From assembly GCA_964449165.1 (NCBI GenBank), contig CAYVAT010000030.1, forward strand, positions 1-40,194: a stretch of DNA of 40,194 nucleotides, given 5' to 3'. Every line of letters starts with the position of its first letter. Positions within the stretch are counted from its first letter, which is position 1. Shown piece by piece: positions 16,492 through 24,701 of the stretch. The notes below the pieces were generated by a model. It saw nothing but the letters and a program-made list of their open reading frames with translations, did not search any database and had not been told where the DNA came from. Made by a program: the position numbers and the translations under genes. The DNA comes from CAYSCW01 sp964449165. Its GTDB lineage: Bacteria > Acidobacteriota > Aminicenantia > Aminicenantales > Aminicenantaceae.

Positions 16492-17713
16492 AGGAGGTAA
16501 GAGCAATGGCGAGGGCAAAGTTTGAGCGGACCAAGCCGCATTTAAACATAGGGACGATAGGGCATGTAGATCACGGCAAGACGACATTGACATCGGCGAT
16601 CACGAAGATATTGCACAGGAAGATAGGGGAGAAGGTAGAGTATATAGAGTTTGAAAAGATAGACAATGCGCCGGAGGAGAAGGAGAGGGGATTAACGATC
16701 CAGATAGCGCACATAGAGTATGAGACGGAGAATCGGCATTATGCGCACATAGATTGTCCTGGGCATGCAGATTACATCAAGAACATGATAACAGGGGCAG
16801 CGCAGATGGATGGATCGATACTGGTGGTAGCGGCGGATGATGGGCCGATGCCGCAGACGCGGGAGCACATATTGTTAGCGCGTCAGGTGAATGTTCCTGC
16901 GATAGTGGTATTCATGAACAAGGTAGATTTGGTGGATGATCCGGAGATACTGGATTTAGTGGAGTTAGAGGTAAGGGAGTTATTGACGAAGTATGAGTTT
17001 CCTGGGGACAAGGTCCCGGTGGTGAGGGGTAGTGCGTTGAAGTCGTTGGAGTCGGATGGAGATCCTGAGGCGGAGGTAAACAAGCCGGTACTGGAGTTAT
17101 TGGAGGCGGTGGACAGTTACATACCGGAGCCGGTGAGGTTGGTGGAGCAGGCGTTTTTGATGCCGATAGAGGACATATTTTCGATAAGCGGGCGAGGGAC
17201 GGTGGTGACAGGGCGAGTAGAGCGAGGGAAGGTGAAGGTAGGAGAGGATGTAGAGATAGTAGGATTTGGGGAGACGCGCAAGCGGGTAGTGACAGGGGTA
17301 GAGATGTTTCGCAAGACATTGGAAGAAGGGATAGCAGGGGACAATGTAGGAGTATTATTGAGGGGGACGGACAAGGATGAGGTAGAGCGAGGGATGGTGT
17401 TGGCCAAGCCCGGGTCGATAACGCCGCATCATCATTTTAAGGCGGAGATATATGCGTTGAAGAAGGAGGAAGGAGGGCGGCACACGCCGTTTTTTACAGG
17501 GTACAGGCCGCAGTTTTATTTTCGGACGACGGATGTGACGGGGACGGTGAAGTTAGCGGGAGGAGTAGAGATGGTGATGCCTGGGGACAATGTGAACTTA
17601 GAGATAGAGTTAATAACGGATGTAGCGATGGAGAAGGGATTACGGTTTGCGATTAGAGAGGGAGGACGCACGGTAGGAGCGGGATCAGTAACAGAAATTT
17701 TGGAGTAGGCCCT
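16492..17713 (+). repeat. 1222-bp identical repeat, tuf copy 2
   Basis: This is the partner of 122-1343, in the same orientation 16370 bases downstream. Identity covers the Shine-Dalgarno, the whole coding region and five bases after the stop, then ends. Recombination between the copies could delete or duplicate rpoBC and the genes between. Confidence 0.93.
16506..17708 (+). CDS. tuf: Elongation factor Tu (copy 2)
   Basis: This second EF-Tu gene encodes the same 400 residues as copy 1 and has the same bases throughout. G motifs are at the same positions (19-26, 83-87, 138-141). AGGAGGT at 16492-16498 precedes the ATG. It sits in the fusA-rpsJ position, where the str operon tuf is expected. 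Its ATA-, GGG- and GTA-rich codon use contrasts sharply with fusA and rpsJ on either side, which use mainly ATC or ATT for Ile. Two tuf copies are common in diderm bacteria; the codon contrast is not. Confidence 0.98.
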   Translation: MARAKFERTKPHLNIGTIGHVDHGKTTLTSAITKILHRKIGEKVEYIEFEKIDNAPEEKERGLTIQIAHIEYETENRHYAHIDCPGHADYIKNMITGAAQMDGSILVVAADDGPMPQTREHILLARQVNVPAIVVFMNKVDLVDDPEILDLVELEVRELLTKYEFPGDKVPVVRGSALKSLESDGDPEAEVNKPVLELLEAVDSYIPEPVRLVEQAFLMPIEDIFSISGRGTVVTGRVERGKVKVGEDVEIVGFGETRKRVVTGVEMFRKTLEEGIAGDNVGVLLRGTDKDEVERGMVLAKPGSITPHHHFKAEIYALKKEEGGRHTPFFTGYRPQFYFRTTDVTGTVKLAGGVEMVMPGDNVNLEIELITDVAMEKGLRFAIREGGRTVGAGSVTEILE

Positions 17714-17804
17714 GTTGGCAAGAAATGCTGCTGAAGAGGCTTGTCTCTGATCGGAACGGTTGATTAAAGGAAAGAAAAACATCTAGAGGAGAACAGAGGA
17801 TCAG

Positions 17805-18125
17805 ATGGAAAAAATAAGAATCAGACTCCAATCATTCGATCATCGGCTTCTGGACCAGTCTGTCAAAGACATCGTGATCAAGGCTAAGAGAACTGGGGCA
17901 AAATTATCTGGTCCGATTCCGCTGCCAACCCGCATTCATCGATTTTGTGTTCTCCGTTCTCCTCATGTGGATAAAAGGTCCAGAGAGCATTTTGAGATGA
18001 GAATTCACAAGAGGCTAATCGATATCAGTGATTACAATAATGAAACCATCGAAGAACTCCAAAAACTAGACCTTCCTGCAGGGATCGATGTCGAAATCCA
18101 GGCCTTCGGTACAGGGGGAGAATAA
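17805..18125 (+). CDS. rpsJ: 30S ribosomal protein S10
   Basis: S10 belongs to the 30S head and also binds NusB or NusG in antitermination and coupling. The 106 residues include KIRIRLQSFDHRLLDQS and TGAKLSGPIPLPT, then HVDKRSREHFEMR, all diagnostic. The C terminus is a few residues longer than the common ~102. It opens the S10 block 96 bases after tuf, where I see no convincing promoter. rplC starts 2 bases after its stop. Confidence 0.98.
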   Translation: MEKIRIRLQSFDHRLLDQSVKDIVIKAKRTGAKLSGPIPLPTRIHRFCVLRSPHVDKRSREHFEMRIHKRLIDISDYNNETIEELQKLDLPAGIDVEIQAFGTGGE

Positions 18126-18127
18126 CC

Positions 18128-18814
18128 ATGGTGGAAGGTCTGATTGGAAAGAAAATCGGAATGACCCAGAGCTACGATGAAGATGGAAATGTCATTCCTG
18201 TGACTGTGATCAAAGCAGGTCCCTGTGCTGTCATCCAGAAAAAAACAAAGGAGAAGGATGGTTATTTCGCCCTGCAATTGGGCCTGGTTGAAGAAAAATC
18301 AGCAAAAAAAGCAATAAAGCCTTTATTGGGGCATTTGAAAAAATCCACATCCCCTCCGATAAAGCTTCTGAAAGAGTTCCGTTTCGACGAGAATGATGAG
18401 GTTAAAGAAGGAGATCAATTCTTCGTGGATATTTTCCAACAAGGAGAGAGAGTCCACGTCATGGGCATCAGTAAGGGAAAGGGATTTGCAGGTGTGGTGA
18501 AGCGATGGGGCTTTAGAGGAGGGAAGTCCAGTCATGGCTCAATGTTTCATCGGGCTCCAGGCTCCATCGGTGCTTCTGCCTTTCCTTCCCGAGTGATAAA
18601 GGGAAGAAAGCTTCCTGGACATATGGGCAGGAAGCAAGTAACGGTGAGGAATTTAACAGTAATCCAATCCGATAAAGAAAACAGCCTTTTGGTGGTCAAA
18701 GGAGCTGTCCCGGGAGCAAAGGGAGGTTATCTGCTCATCAAGAAGGCCAATTTCCTAAAACAATCTTCAAAGGAAGTAGAGAAGGAAGAAAAAAAGGAAG
18801 ACAAGAAAGAGTAG
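18128..18814 (+). CDS. rplC: 50S ribosomal protein L3
   Basis: L3 is an early-assembling 23S rRNA-binding protein reaching toward the peptidyl-transferase centre. The 228 residues start with GLIGKKIGMTQ; the central finger has SHGSMFHRAPGSIG and RKLPGHMGRKQVTV. A charged Lys/Glu tail ends the protein and makes it somewhat longer than the ~210 usual length. Spacing is 2 bases from rpsJ and 3 to rplD. Confidence 0.97.
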   Translation: MVEGLIGKKIGMTQSYDEDGNVIPVTVIKAGPCAVIQKKTKEKDGYFALQLGLVEEKSAKKAIKPLLGHLKKSTSPPIKLLKEFRFDENDEVKEGDQFFVDIFQQGERVHVMGISKGKGFAGVVKRWGFRGGKSSHGSMFHRAPGSIGASAFPSRVIKGRKLPGHMGRKQVTVRNLTVIQSDKENSLLVVKGAVPGAKGGYLLIKKANFLKQSSKEVEKEEKKEDKKE

Positions 18815-18817
18815 AAA

Positions 18818-19438
18818 ATGCGCAAACTCAAAGTTTTGGACAGAAGCGGGAAAAAAATCAGTGAGATATCTGTACCTGAGGAGATCTTTTCTTATCCTGT
18901 GAAAGATCATCTCTTGTATGAAGCAGTGGTGAATTACAGAGCCAATCAGAGAAGAGGGACAGCCTTCTCCAGGACAAGGGCAGAAGTTAGAGGAGGTGGC
19001 CGTAAACCTTGGAGACAGAAAGGGACGGGTAGAGCAAGAGCAGGGAGTATTCGCTCTCCCTTATGGAGAAAGGGAGGAGTAACCTTCGGGCCGAGACCAA
19101 GGGATTATTCTTACAACTTGCCCAAGAAAGTCAAAAGAAACGCCTTAAAATCGGCATTATCCCTAAAATTTGCAGAAAAAAACCTGCTGGTGCTTAAAGA
19201 GCTTGACTTCAAAGAACCCAAGACAAAAGAGGGGAAGAACTTTTTGGAAAAGCTGCAGTTGGATTCAACCCTGATAGTGGATAGCCATCAGAATAAAAAT
19301 TTAATCCTCTCCTTGAGGAATATTCCTAAAGTCAAAGTTGTGGATTTCAGCCAAGTCAACGTCTATGATGTTTTGGACCATAACTGGTTGGTTTTTTCCC
19401 ATAGCGCTTTTGAATCTTTGATGGAGAGATTGAAGTGA
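18818..19438 (+). CDS. rplD: 50S ribosomal protein L4
   Basis: L4 lines the peptide exit tunnel and in some bacteria represses the S10 operon. The 206 residues contain the tunnel loop with GGGRKPWRQKGTGRARAGS at about 65-83. The stop overlaps the rplW GTG in a GTGA junction (19435-19438), which implies coupled translation. I see no recognisable S10-leader hairpin upstream of rpsJ. Confidence 0.97.
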   Translation: MRKLKVLDRSGKKISEISVPEEIFSYPVKDHLLYEAVVNYRANQRRGTAFSRTRAEVRGGGRKPWRQKGTGRARAGSIRSPLWRKGGVTFGPRPRDYSYNLPKKVKRNALKSALSLKFAEKNLLVLKELDFKEPKTKEGKNFLEKLQLDSTLIVDSHQNKNLILSLRNIPKVKVVDFSQVNVYDVLDHNWLVFSHSAFESLMERLK

Positions 19439-19731
19439 TCAAGGATCCCTATCAGGTCATCTTGCGGCCTCGCATTACAGAAAAGAGCACCATGTTAAAG
19501 GAAGCGAACCGAGAGATTTGCTTTGAAGTGCATCCAGAGGCCAATAAGATTGAGATCAAAGAGGCCACTGAGAAGTTATTCAAGGTTAAAGTGGAAAATG
19601 TCCGTATACAGAATATGAAGGGAAAGCGTAGAAGAGTAGGCCGGAACGAAGGGAGAAAGAAAAACTGGAAGAAAGCCTATGTGAAGCTCAAAGAGGGTGA
19701 GAAGATGATCGAATATTTTGAGGCAGTGTAA
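19435..19731 (+). CDS. rplW: 50S ribosomal protein L23
   Basis: L23 sits at the tunnel exit and docks trigger factor and SRP. The 98-residue protein starts with GTG overlapping the rplD stop. It shows DPYQVILRPRITEKS at the N terminus, VHPEANKIEIKEA in the middle, and a loop with the basic segment KGKRRRVGRNEGRKKNWKKA. Length and order (rplD-rplW-rplB) are normal. Confidence 0.97.
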   Translation: MIKDPYQVILRPRITEKSTMLKEANREICFEVHPEANKIEIKEATEKLFKVKVENVRIQNMKGKRRRVGRNEGRKKNWKKAYVKLKEGEKMIEYFEAV

Positions 19732-19734
19732 AAA

Positions 19735-20562
19735 ATGGGTATAAAATCATTCAAACCGACCACTTCAAGCTTACGGCAGAGGACTGGGCTGGATTTTGAA
19801 GATTTGACCACAGATCGACCATACAAGCCTTTGGTCAAGACCCTTTCCAAGTCTGGAGGAAGAAATATCAAAGGTCAGATTTCTATCCGTCATCGAGGAG
19901 GCGGGCATAAGAGGAAGTACCGCGTTATCGATTTTAAACGAGATAAGCTTGATGTGCCTGGTGTAGTGGAGACCATCGAATATGATCCCAACCGATCAGC
20001 TTTTATCTCTCTCGTTAAGTACAGGGATGGAGAGAGACGGTATGTTCTTACCCCGCTGAGGATGATGGTAGGGCAGACTGTCATCTCTTCCGATAAACAG
20101 GTTGATATCCTCCCGGGGAATGCTATGCCCCTCCGTCGTATTCCTCTAGGGACCGTCATTCACAATATCGAACTCAAAAAGGACAAAGGAGGACAACTGG
20201 CCAAGGCAGCAGGCTCTGGGGCACAGATAATGGCCAAAGAAGGAGATTATGCTCAGATCCGCCTGCCTTCCTCTGAAATTAGAAAGATACATCTAGACTG
20301 CCGAGCCACAATAGGGCAGGTAAGTAACCTCGACCATCAGAATATTTCTATCGGCAAGGCCGGAAGAAATCGTTGGAGAGGAAAACGGCCCAAGGTCAGA
20401 GGAACAGCCATGAATCCAATCGACCATCCCCATGGCGGTGGCGAAGGAAAGGCAAAGGGTGGACGTAATCCGGTTTCTCCGACAGGTAAACCCACCAAGG
20501 GATTCAAAACAAGAAGGAATAAGAGAACCCAAAAGTTTATCGTAAGAAGAAGGAGTAAATAG
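19735..20562 (+). CDS. rplB: 50S ribosomal protein L2
   Basis: L2 is a large primary rRNA binder needed for subunit association and peptidyl-transferase activity. The 275 residues begin MGIKSFKPTTSS and contain NIKGQISIRHRGGGHKRKYR and the catalytic-region MNPIDHPHGGGEGKAKGG, with the conserved histidine. The start is 3 bases after rplW; rpsS follows after 2 bases. Confidence 0.98.
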   Translation: MGIKSFKPTTSSLRQRTGLDFEDLTTDRPYKPLVKTLSKSGGRNIKGQISIRHRGGGHKRKYRVIDFKRDKLDVPGVVETIEYDPNRSAFISLVKYRDGERRYVLTPLRMMVGQTVISSDKQVDILPGNAMPLRRIPLGTVIHNIELKKDKGGQLAKAAGSGAQIMAKEGDYAQIRLPSSEIRKIHLDCRATIGQVSNLDHQNISIGKAGRNRWRGKRPKVRGTAMNPIDHPHGGGEGKAKGGRNPVSPTGKPTKGFKTRRNKRTQKFIVRRRSK

Positions 20563-20564
20563 CC

Positions 20565-20855
20565 ATGGCAAGATCTTTAAAGAAAGGTCCTTATGTGGAT
20601 GAAAGACTTCTCAAGAAGATCAGAGCTTTAAGTACTCAGAAAGAGAAAAGACAGGTGATCAGGACATGGTCTAGAAGTTCCACCATAATTCCAGAGATGG
20701 TGGGATTAACCATTGCTGTCCATAATGGAAAAAAATTTATTCCTGTTTTTATTTCAGAAAATATGGTGGGTCACAAATTAGGGGAATTTTCTCCGACCAG
20801 GATGTTTAAAGGCCATACCACTAAGACAGCTAGAACAATCAGGATAAAGAAGTAA
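20565..20855 (+). CDS. rpsS: 30S ribosomal protein S19
   Basis: S19 pairs with S13 in the 30S head and contacts A-site tRNA and the intersubunit bridge. The 96 residues include ARSLKKGPYVDERLLKK and GHKLGEFSPTRMFKGH, both diagnostic. AGGAG at 20551-20555 lies 9 bases before the ATG. rplV begins 1 base after the stop. Confidence 0.98.
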   Translation: MARSLKKGPYVDERLLKKIRALSTQKEKRQVIRTWSRSSTIIPEMVGLTIAVHNGKKFIPVFISENMVGHKLGEFSPTRMFKGHTTKTARTIRIKK

Positions 20856-20856
20856 A

Positions 20857-21219
20857 ATGGCAGAACAAGATATTGTAGCTCGAGCAGCCGCTAAATACGT
20901 TAGAATTTCAGCCCAGAAGTGCCGATTGATCACTGATTTAATCAGGGACAGGTATGTGGGGGAAGCCCTGACCATTCTCCATTTTTCCAAGAAGAAAAAG
21001 GCCAGTTTGATTGTAGAAAAGGTCCTTCGCTCTGCCATAGCCAATGCTCAACAAAAGGGGCCAAACATCGATGTGGATAATCTTTATATTTCAAATATTT
21101 ACGTCAATCAAGGACCTCAAATGAAGAGATTCAGAGCAGCGCCGATGGGAAGAGTTACCCGGATCTTAAAAAGGACAAGCCATATTCATATTTATTTAGA
21201 AGAGAGAAAGGGGACATAA
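20857..21219 (+). CDS. rplV: 50S ribosomal protein L22
   Basis: L22 lines the exit tunnel with a beta hairpin and is a site of macrolide-resistance changes. The 120 residues show YVRISAQKCRLITDLIR near the N terminus, the hairpin with the MKRFRAAPMGR region, and the C-terminal THIHIYLEE-like end (SHIHIYLEER). Spacing to rpsC is 3 bases. Confidence 0.97.
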   Translation: MAEQDIVARAAAKYVRISAQKCRLITDLIRDRYVGEALTILHFSKKKKASLIVEKVLRSAIANAQQKGPNIDVDNLYISNIYVNQGPQMKRFRAAPMGRVTRILKRTSHIHIYLEERKGT

Positions 21220-21222
21220 AAA

Positions 21223-21891
21223 GTGGGACAAAAGACACATCCTCATGGATTTAGACTCGGATTCAATAAGCAATGGAGTTCTCGTTGGTTTTCAAAGGGT
21301 GCCAACTACTGTCGGTTGGTTCATGAAGACCTGAAGATGAAGAAGATGATCAAAGGTCGATATTACCATGCGGGGATTTCTTCTGTCGACGTGGAGCGGG
21401 TAGGTCCCAAGATTCGGGTTATCATACAAACAGCCCGCCCGGGTATTGTGATTGGTCGGGGAGGAAAAGAAATCGAAAGTCTGAAAATCCTCCTGCAGGA
21501 TATAGCTAAAAAAGAAGTCTACGTGGATATAAGAGAGGTGGATAAGCCTGAACTTGATGCTTTGTTACAAGCTGAAAGCATCGCCGTTCAGCTGGAAAAG
21601 AGAATTGCTTACCGAAGAGCCATGCGAAGAGCCGTTGATCTTGCCTTAAAAATAGGAGCCAAAGGAATAAAGGTGATGTGTTCTGGCCGGCTGGGTGGCG
21701 TAGAAATCGCTCGGTCAGAATGGTACCTAAAAGGTCAGTTGCCCCTTCAGACATTAAGGGCAGATATCGATTATGGTTTCACCGAAGCTTTCACCACATA
21801 CGGCCAGATTGGGATTAAAGTCTGGATATATAAAGGGGATGTTGAAAAGCAAAAAGTGACTTCTCAAATGGCTGAAATAGAGGAGATTTAG
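21223..21891 (+). CDS. rpsC: 30S ribosomal protein S3
   Basis: S3 forms part of the mRNA entry channel and its helicase activity. The 222-residue protein starts with GTG (GQKTHPHGFRLGF). A KH domain with VIGRGGKEIESLK (about 75-88) and the C-terminal GVEIARSEWYLKGQLPLQTLRADIDYGF-type region, here at 166-192, support the call. rplP follows after 2 bases. Confidence 0.98.
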   Translation: MGQKTHPHGFRLGFNKQWSSRWFSKGANYCRLVHEDLKMKKMIKGRYYHAGISSVDVERVGPKIRVIIQTARPGIVIGRGGKEIESLKILLQDIAKKEVYVDIREVDKPELDALLQAESIAVQLEKRIAYRRAMRRAVDLALKIGAKGIKVMCSGRLGGVEIARSEWYLKGQLPLQTLRADIDYGFTEAFTTYGQIGIKVWIYKGDVEKQKVTSQMAEIEEI

Positions 21892-21893
21892 CC

Positions 21894-22316
21894 ATGCTTA
21901 TGCCCAAGAAGGTCAAATACAGAAAGCTTCAAAGAGGGCGAATGAGTGGAAAGGCTCAAAGAGGTTCTACTCTGGAATTTGGTGAGTACGGTCTCCAGGC
22001 TCTGGAGCCGTGTTGGTTGACTGCACGTCAAATTGAGGCTGGCCGAATCACTATCACCCGCCATGCGAAGAGAAAGGGAAAACTCTGGATCAGAGTTTTT
22101 CCTTGGAAATCAGTTAGCAAGAAGCCTACAGAAGTGAGGATGGGGAAAGGGAAGGGTGATCCAGAGTTCTGGGTGGATGTGGTCAAACCAGGAAGGATCA
22201 TATATGAATTAGAAGGTGTTTCTGAGACCGTGGCTAGAGAAGCCATGCGTTTAGCCAGCCATAAACTTCCTATAAAGACCCGTTTTATTTCCAGGGAAAG
22301 TATGGAATTGAGATGA
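21894..22316 (+). CDS. rplP: 50S ribosomal protein L16
   Basis: L16 contacts the A-site tRNA elbow and completes the peptidyl-transferase region. The 140 residues begin MLMPKKVKYRK, the standard N terminus, and include LEPCWLTARQIEAGRI and RMGKGKGDPEFWV. The second ATG at 21900 is in frame but the MLMPK form is usual. The stop overlaps rpmC by 4 bases (ATGA). Confidence 0.98.
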   Translation: MLMPKKVKYRKLQRGRMSGKAQRGSTLEFGEYGLQALEPCWLTARQIEAGRITITRHAKRKGKLWIRVFPWKSVSKKPTEVRMGKGKGDPEFWVDVVKPGRIIYELEGVSETVAREAMRLASHKLPIKTRFISRESMELR

Positions 22317-22510
22317 AAGCAAGAGAATTAAGAGAACTATCGGATGATGAGCTTCAAGGCAAAGAAGAGGAGCTCAATGATCAGCTCTTCAAATTGAAGT
22401 TCCAGCATGCACTTGGCCAATTGGAAAATGCGATGAAACTAAAGAGCATCAAGAAAGACATCGCTCGGATAAAGACAATATTAAGAGAGAAAAGCAAAGG
22501 AACGGAATAA
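22313..22510 (+). CDS. rpmC: 50S ribosomal protein L29
   Basis: L29 is a small helical protein near the tunnel exit beside L23. The 65 residues form two helices, with MKARELRELSDDEL at the N terminus, then a FKLKFQHALGQLEN stretch and an ARIKTILRE end. Its ATG overlaps the rplP stop; rpsQ starts 3 bases later. Confidence 0.97.
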   Translation: MKARELRELSDDELQGKEEELNDQLFKLKFQHALGQLENAMKLKSIKKDIARIKTILREKSKGTE

Positions 22511-22513
22511 ATA

Positions 22514-22807
22514 ATGATTGAAGCAAGAAAGATAACGAAGATTGGAGTAGTGGTCGGCGATAACAAGATGAAGAAGACTGTCACCGTGCTGGTAGAAAGG
22601 CAGGTAAAACATCCTTTATACAAGAAATTCATAAAGAAGAGAAAGAAGTTCTTGGTTCACGATGAATACGAAAAATGTAAGGTCGGAGATGTGGTGAGGA
22701 TCATCGAGACCAGACCTATTAGCAGAAGGAAAAAATGGCGGATTCAAGAAATTGTGGAATTGTCCCGCCGGGAATCAGAAAAGAAGGTTAAGGAAAAAGG
22801 AGAATGA
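22514..22807 (+). CDS. rpsQ: 30S ribosomal protein S17
   Basis: S17 is a primary 16S rRNA binder with an OB fold. The 97 residues include GVVVGDNKMKKTVTVLVERQ and HPLYKKFIKK, and a GDVVRIIETRPISRRKKW segment. The C-terminal tail is about ten residues longer than usual and charged. The stop overlaps rplN by 4 bases. Confidence 0.97.
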   Translation: MIEARKITKIGVVVGDNKMKKTVTVLVERQVKHPLYKKFIKKRKKFLVHDEYEKCKVGDVVRIIETRPISRRKKWRIQEIVELSRRESEKKVKEKGE

Positions 22808-23172
22808 TCCAGACAGAGACCATGCTCAAAGTGGCTGATAATTCAGGAGCGAGAAGGATTTTATGCATCACTCCCCTAGGCGGCGGAGTTGGGAAGACAG
22901 CCACTATCGGAGATGTTATCTCTGCAACAGTGAAGGAAGCAGAACCTGAAAGCAAAATTCAAAAAGGAAAAGTGGTCCGGGCTGTGATTGTCCGCACTAA
23001 GAAGGAAGTCCGACGCAGGGATGGTTCCTATATCCGTTTCGATGACAACGCGGCTGTGATCATCGACAGGTTGGGAGAGCCAATCGGAACCCGCGTTTTT
23101 GGGCCAGTGGCAAGGGAGCTGAGGGAGAAAAAATTTATGAAGATCGTTTCTTTGGCTCCGGAGGTTCTCTGA
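22804..23172 (+). CDS. rplN: 50S ribosomal protein L14
   Basis: L14 lies at the subunit interface and is the docking site for RsfS. The 122 residues begin MIQTETMLKVADNSGARRI, include GKVVRAVIVRTKKEVRRRDG and RVFGPVARELRE, and have the usual length. It overlaps rpsQ by 4 bases and rplX by 1 base (TGATG). Confidence 0.98.
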   Translation: MIQTETMLKVADNSGARRILCITPLGGGVGKTATIGDVISATVKEAEPESKIQKGKVVRAVIVRTKKEVRRRDGSYIRFDDNAAVIIDRLGEPIGTRVFGPVARELREKKFMKIVSLAPEVL

Positions 23173-23504
23173 TGAATAAAATGCTTTTCAGAAAAAATGA
23201 CTTTGTTATTGTCCGTAACGGAAAAGACAAGGGTAAAACAGGAAAAATACTAAAAGTGATTCCTGAGAAAGAGCGAGTGGTGGTAGAAAAGATCAATTTC
23301 AGCAAAGAATTCATTCGGCGTGACCAGAGCAAAAACATACAAGGTGGGATCATGGAAAAAGAAGCTCCTATCCATGTTTCCAACCTGATGCTCTACTGTT
23401 CCGAGTGTGGTCAAGGTGTGAAAGTAAGGAACAGAAAACTGGAGGATGGAAGCAAGATCAGAGTATGTGCCAAGTGCGAAGCAAGTTTAGAGAAGCAAAA
23501 ATGA
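23172..23504 (+). CDS. rplX: 50S ribosomal protein L24 (with zinc-ribbon cysteines)
   Basis: L24 initiates 50S assembly at the tunnel exit. The 110 residues have a KOW motif near residues 8-35 (DFVIVRNGKDKGKTGKI) and GGIMEKEAPIHVSNLM. The C-terminal extension has CxxC pairs at 76/79 and 99/102, a probable zinc ribbon found in part of the family. It overlaps rplN by one base; rplE is 10 bases downstream. Confidence 0.97.
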   Translation: MNKMLFRKNDFVIVRNGKDKGKTGKILKVIPEKERVVVEKINFSKEFIRRDQSKNIQGGIMEKEAPIHVSNLMLYCSECGQGVKVRNRKLEDGSKIRVCAKCEASLEKQK

Positions 23505-23514
23505 GGAATACAAG

Positions 23515-24057
23515 ATGAGTCGGCTCCTTGAAAAATATAAAAAAGAGATCGTTCCTGCTCTTCAGGAAGAGCTTTCTATTGAAAACAAGATGGCTGTACC
23601 CAAGCTCGAAAAAATCGTGATCAACATGGGAGTCGGCGACGCCATCCAAAATATCAAGCTTCTGGATGCCGCCAAGGCCGAACTGAGCCTGATTACAGGG
23701 CAGTGGCCGGCTGTGGGAAGAGCAAGGAAATCCATCTCCGCTTTCAAGCTTCGAAAGGGACTTCCGATTGCTTGCTATGTAACCCTGCGAGGACGGAGAA
23801 TGTATGAATTTATCGATCGATTAATCAATATTGTTCTTCCCCGGGTGAGAGATTTTCGAGGAGTCCACCGCCGAAGCTTTGATGGCAACGGAAATTACAC
23901 TCTGGGAATGAAGGATCAACTTGTTTTTCCTGAAATAGACTATACAAAGGTGGAAAGGCCACGAGGCATGAATATCACCATAGTCACTTCAGCCCAGAGT
24001 GATGAGCAAGCTTATAACTTGTTGAAAAAACTAGGAATGCCTTTTGGCGAGTTTTAA
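23515..24057 (+). CDS. rplE: 50S ribosomal protein L5
   Basis: L5 binds 5S rRNA and forms bridge B1b with S13. The 180 residues contain LEKIVINMGVGDA, FKLRKGLPIACYVTLRG and GNYTLGMKDQLVFPEI, all diagnostic. The order rplX-rplE-rpsN-rpsH matches the spc operon. Confidence 0.98.
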   Translation: MSRLLEKYKKEIVPALQEELSIENKMAVPKLEKIVINMGVGDAIQNIKLLDAAKAELSLITGQWPAVGRARKSISAFKLRKGLPIACYVTLRGRRMYEFIDRLINIVLPRVRDFRGVHRRSFDGNGNYTLGMKDQLVFPEIDYTKVERPRGMNITIVTSAQSDEQAYNLLKKLGMPFGEF

Positions 24058-24071
24058 AAAGGAAGAAGAAA

Positions 24072-24257
24072 GTGTCAAGAACATCTTCTATGGCAAAATA
24101 CTCAAAAGAGCCTAAATATCCTGTGCGCAAGAAGAATCGCTGTCGAATTTGCGGCCGTTCTCGAGGATACTACAGGAAGTTTGATATGTGCCGCTTGTGT
24201 TTTCGCGAATTGGCTCTCAAGGGAGAAATCCCCGGGATTGTGAAGGCTTCATGGTGA
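24072..24257 (+). CDS. rpsN: 30S ribosomal protein S14 type Z (zinc form)
   Basis: S14 is a late-assembling 30S head protein. At 61 residues with cysteines at 24, 27, 40 and 43 (CRIC and CRLC), it is the short zinc-binding type. The GTG at 24072 gives the standard 61-residue length; an internal ATG at 24090 would shorten the N terminus. It ends in the typical GIVKASW. Confidence 0.96.
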   Translation: MSRTSSMAKYSKEPKYPVRKKNRCRICGRSRGYYRKFDMCRLCFRELALKGEIPGIVKASW

Positions 24258-24278
24258 ATTTAGGGAAAGGATGAAAAG

Positions 24279-24677
24279 ATGAGCTTAACCGATCCCATCG
24301 CTGATATGTTAACCAGAATCAATAATGCGATCAAGGTCAAGAAAAAGGAAGTGAGCATCCCCTCTTCCTGGATTAAGGTGGAGATAGCTAAAATTCTGAA
24401 AGAAGAGGGATACATCCGGAACTTTAAAGTCATAGATGATAACAAACAAGGGATGTTAAACCTCACCCTTAAATATTTAGATAATAATAAAAACGTTATC
24501 AGTGGAGTGAGAAGAGTGAGTAAACCGGGTTGCCGCATATATTGCCGTAAGGATGGCATTCCCAAGGTCCTAGATGGACTGGGGATTGCCATTATTTCTA
24601 CATCCAAGGGCATCGCTACAGGAAAGAAGTGCAAGGAAATAGGAGCAGGAGGCGAAATTCTATGCTATATCTGGTAA
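24279..24677 (+). CDS. rpsH: 30S ribosomal protein S8
   Basis: S8 is a primary binder of the 16S central domain and, in E. coli, the repressor of the spc operon. The 132 residues begin MSLTDPIADMLTRINNA and end with STSKGIATGKKCKEIGAGGEILCYIW, here at 107-132. It is 21 bases from rpsN and 24 from rplF. Confidence 0.98.
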   Translation: MSLTDPIADMLTRINNAIKVKKKEVSIPSSWIKVEIAKILKEEGYIRNFKVIDDNKQGMLNLTLKYLDNNKNVISGVRRVSKPGCRIYCRKDGIPKVLDGLGIAIISTSKGIATGKKCKEIGAGGEILCYIW

Positions 24678-24701
24678 AAATAAACAAGTAAGGAAAGGGA
24701 A

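Noticed and set aside
17709..17804. Search for a promoter or S10 leader before rpsJ
   Set aside because: TTGGCA at 17715 and TTGTCT at 17741 have no acceptable -10 at 16-18 bases, and no convincing leader fold was seen.
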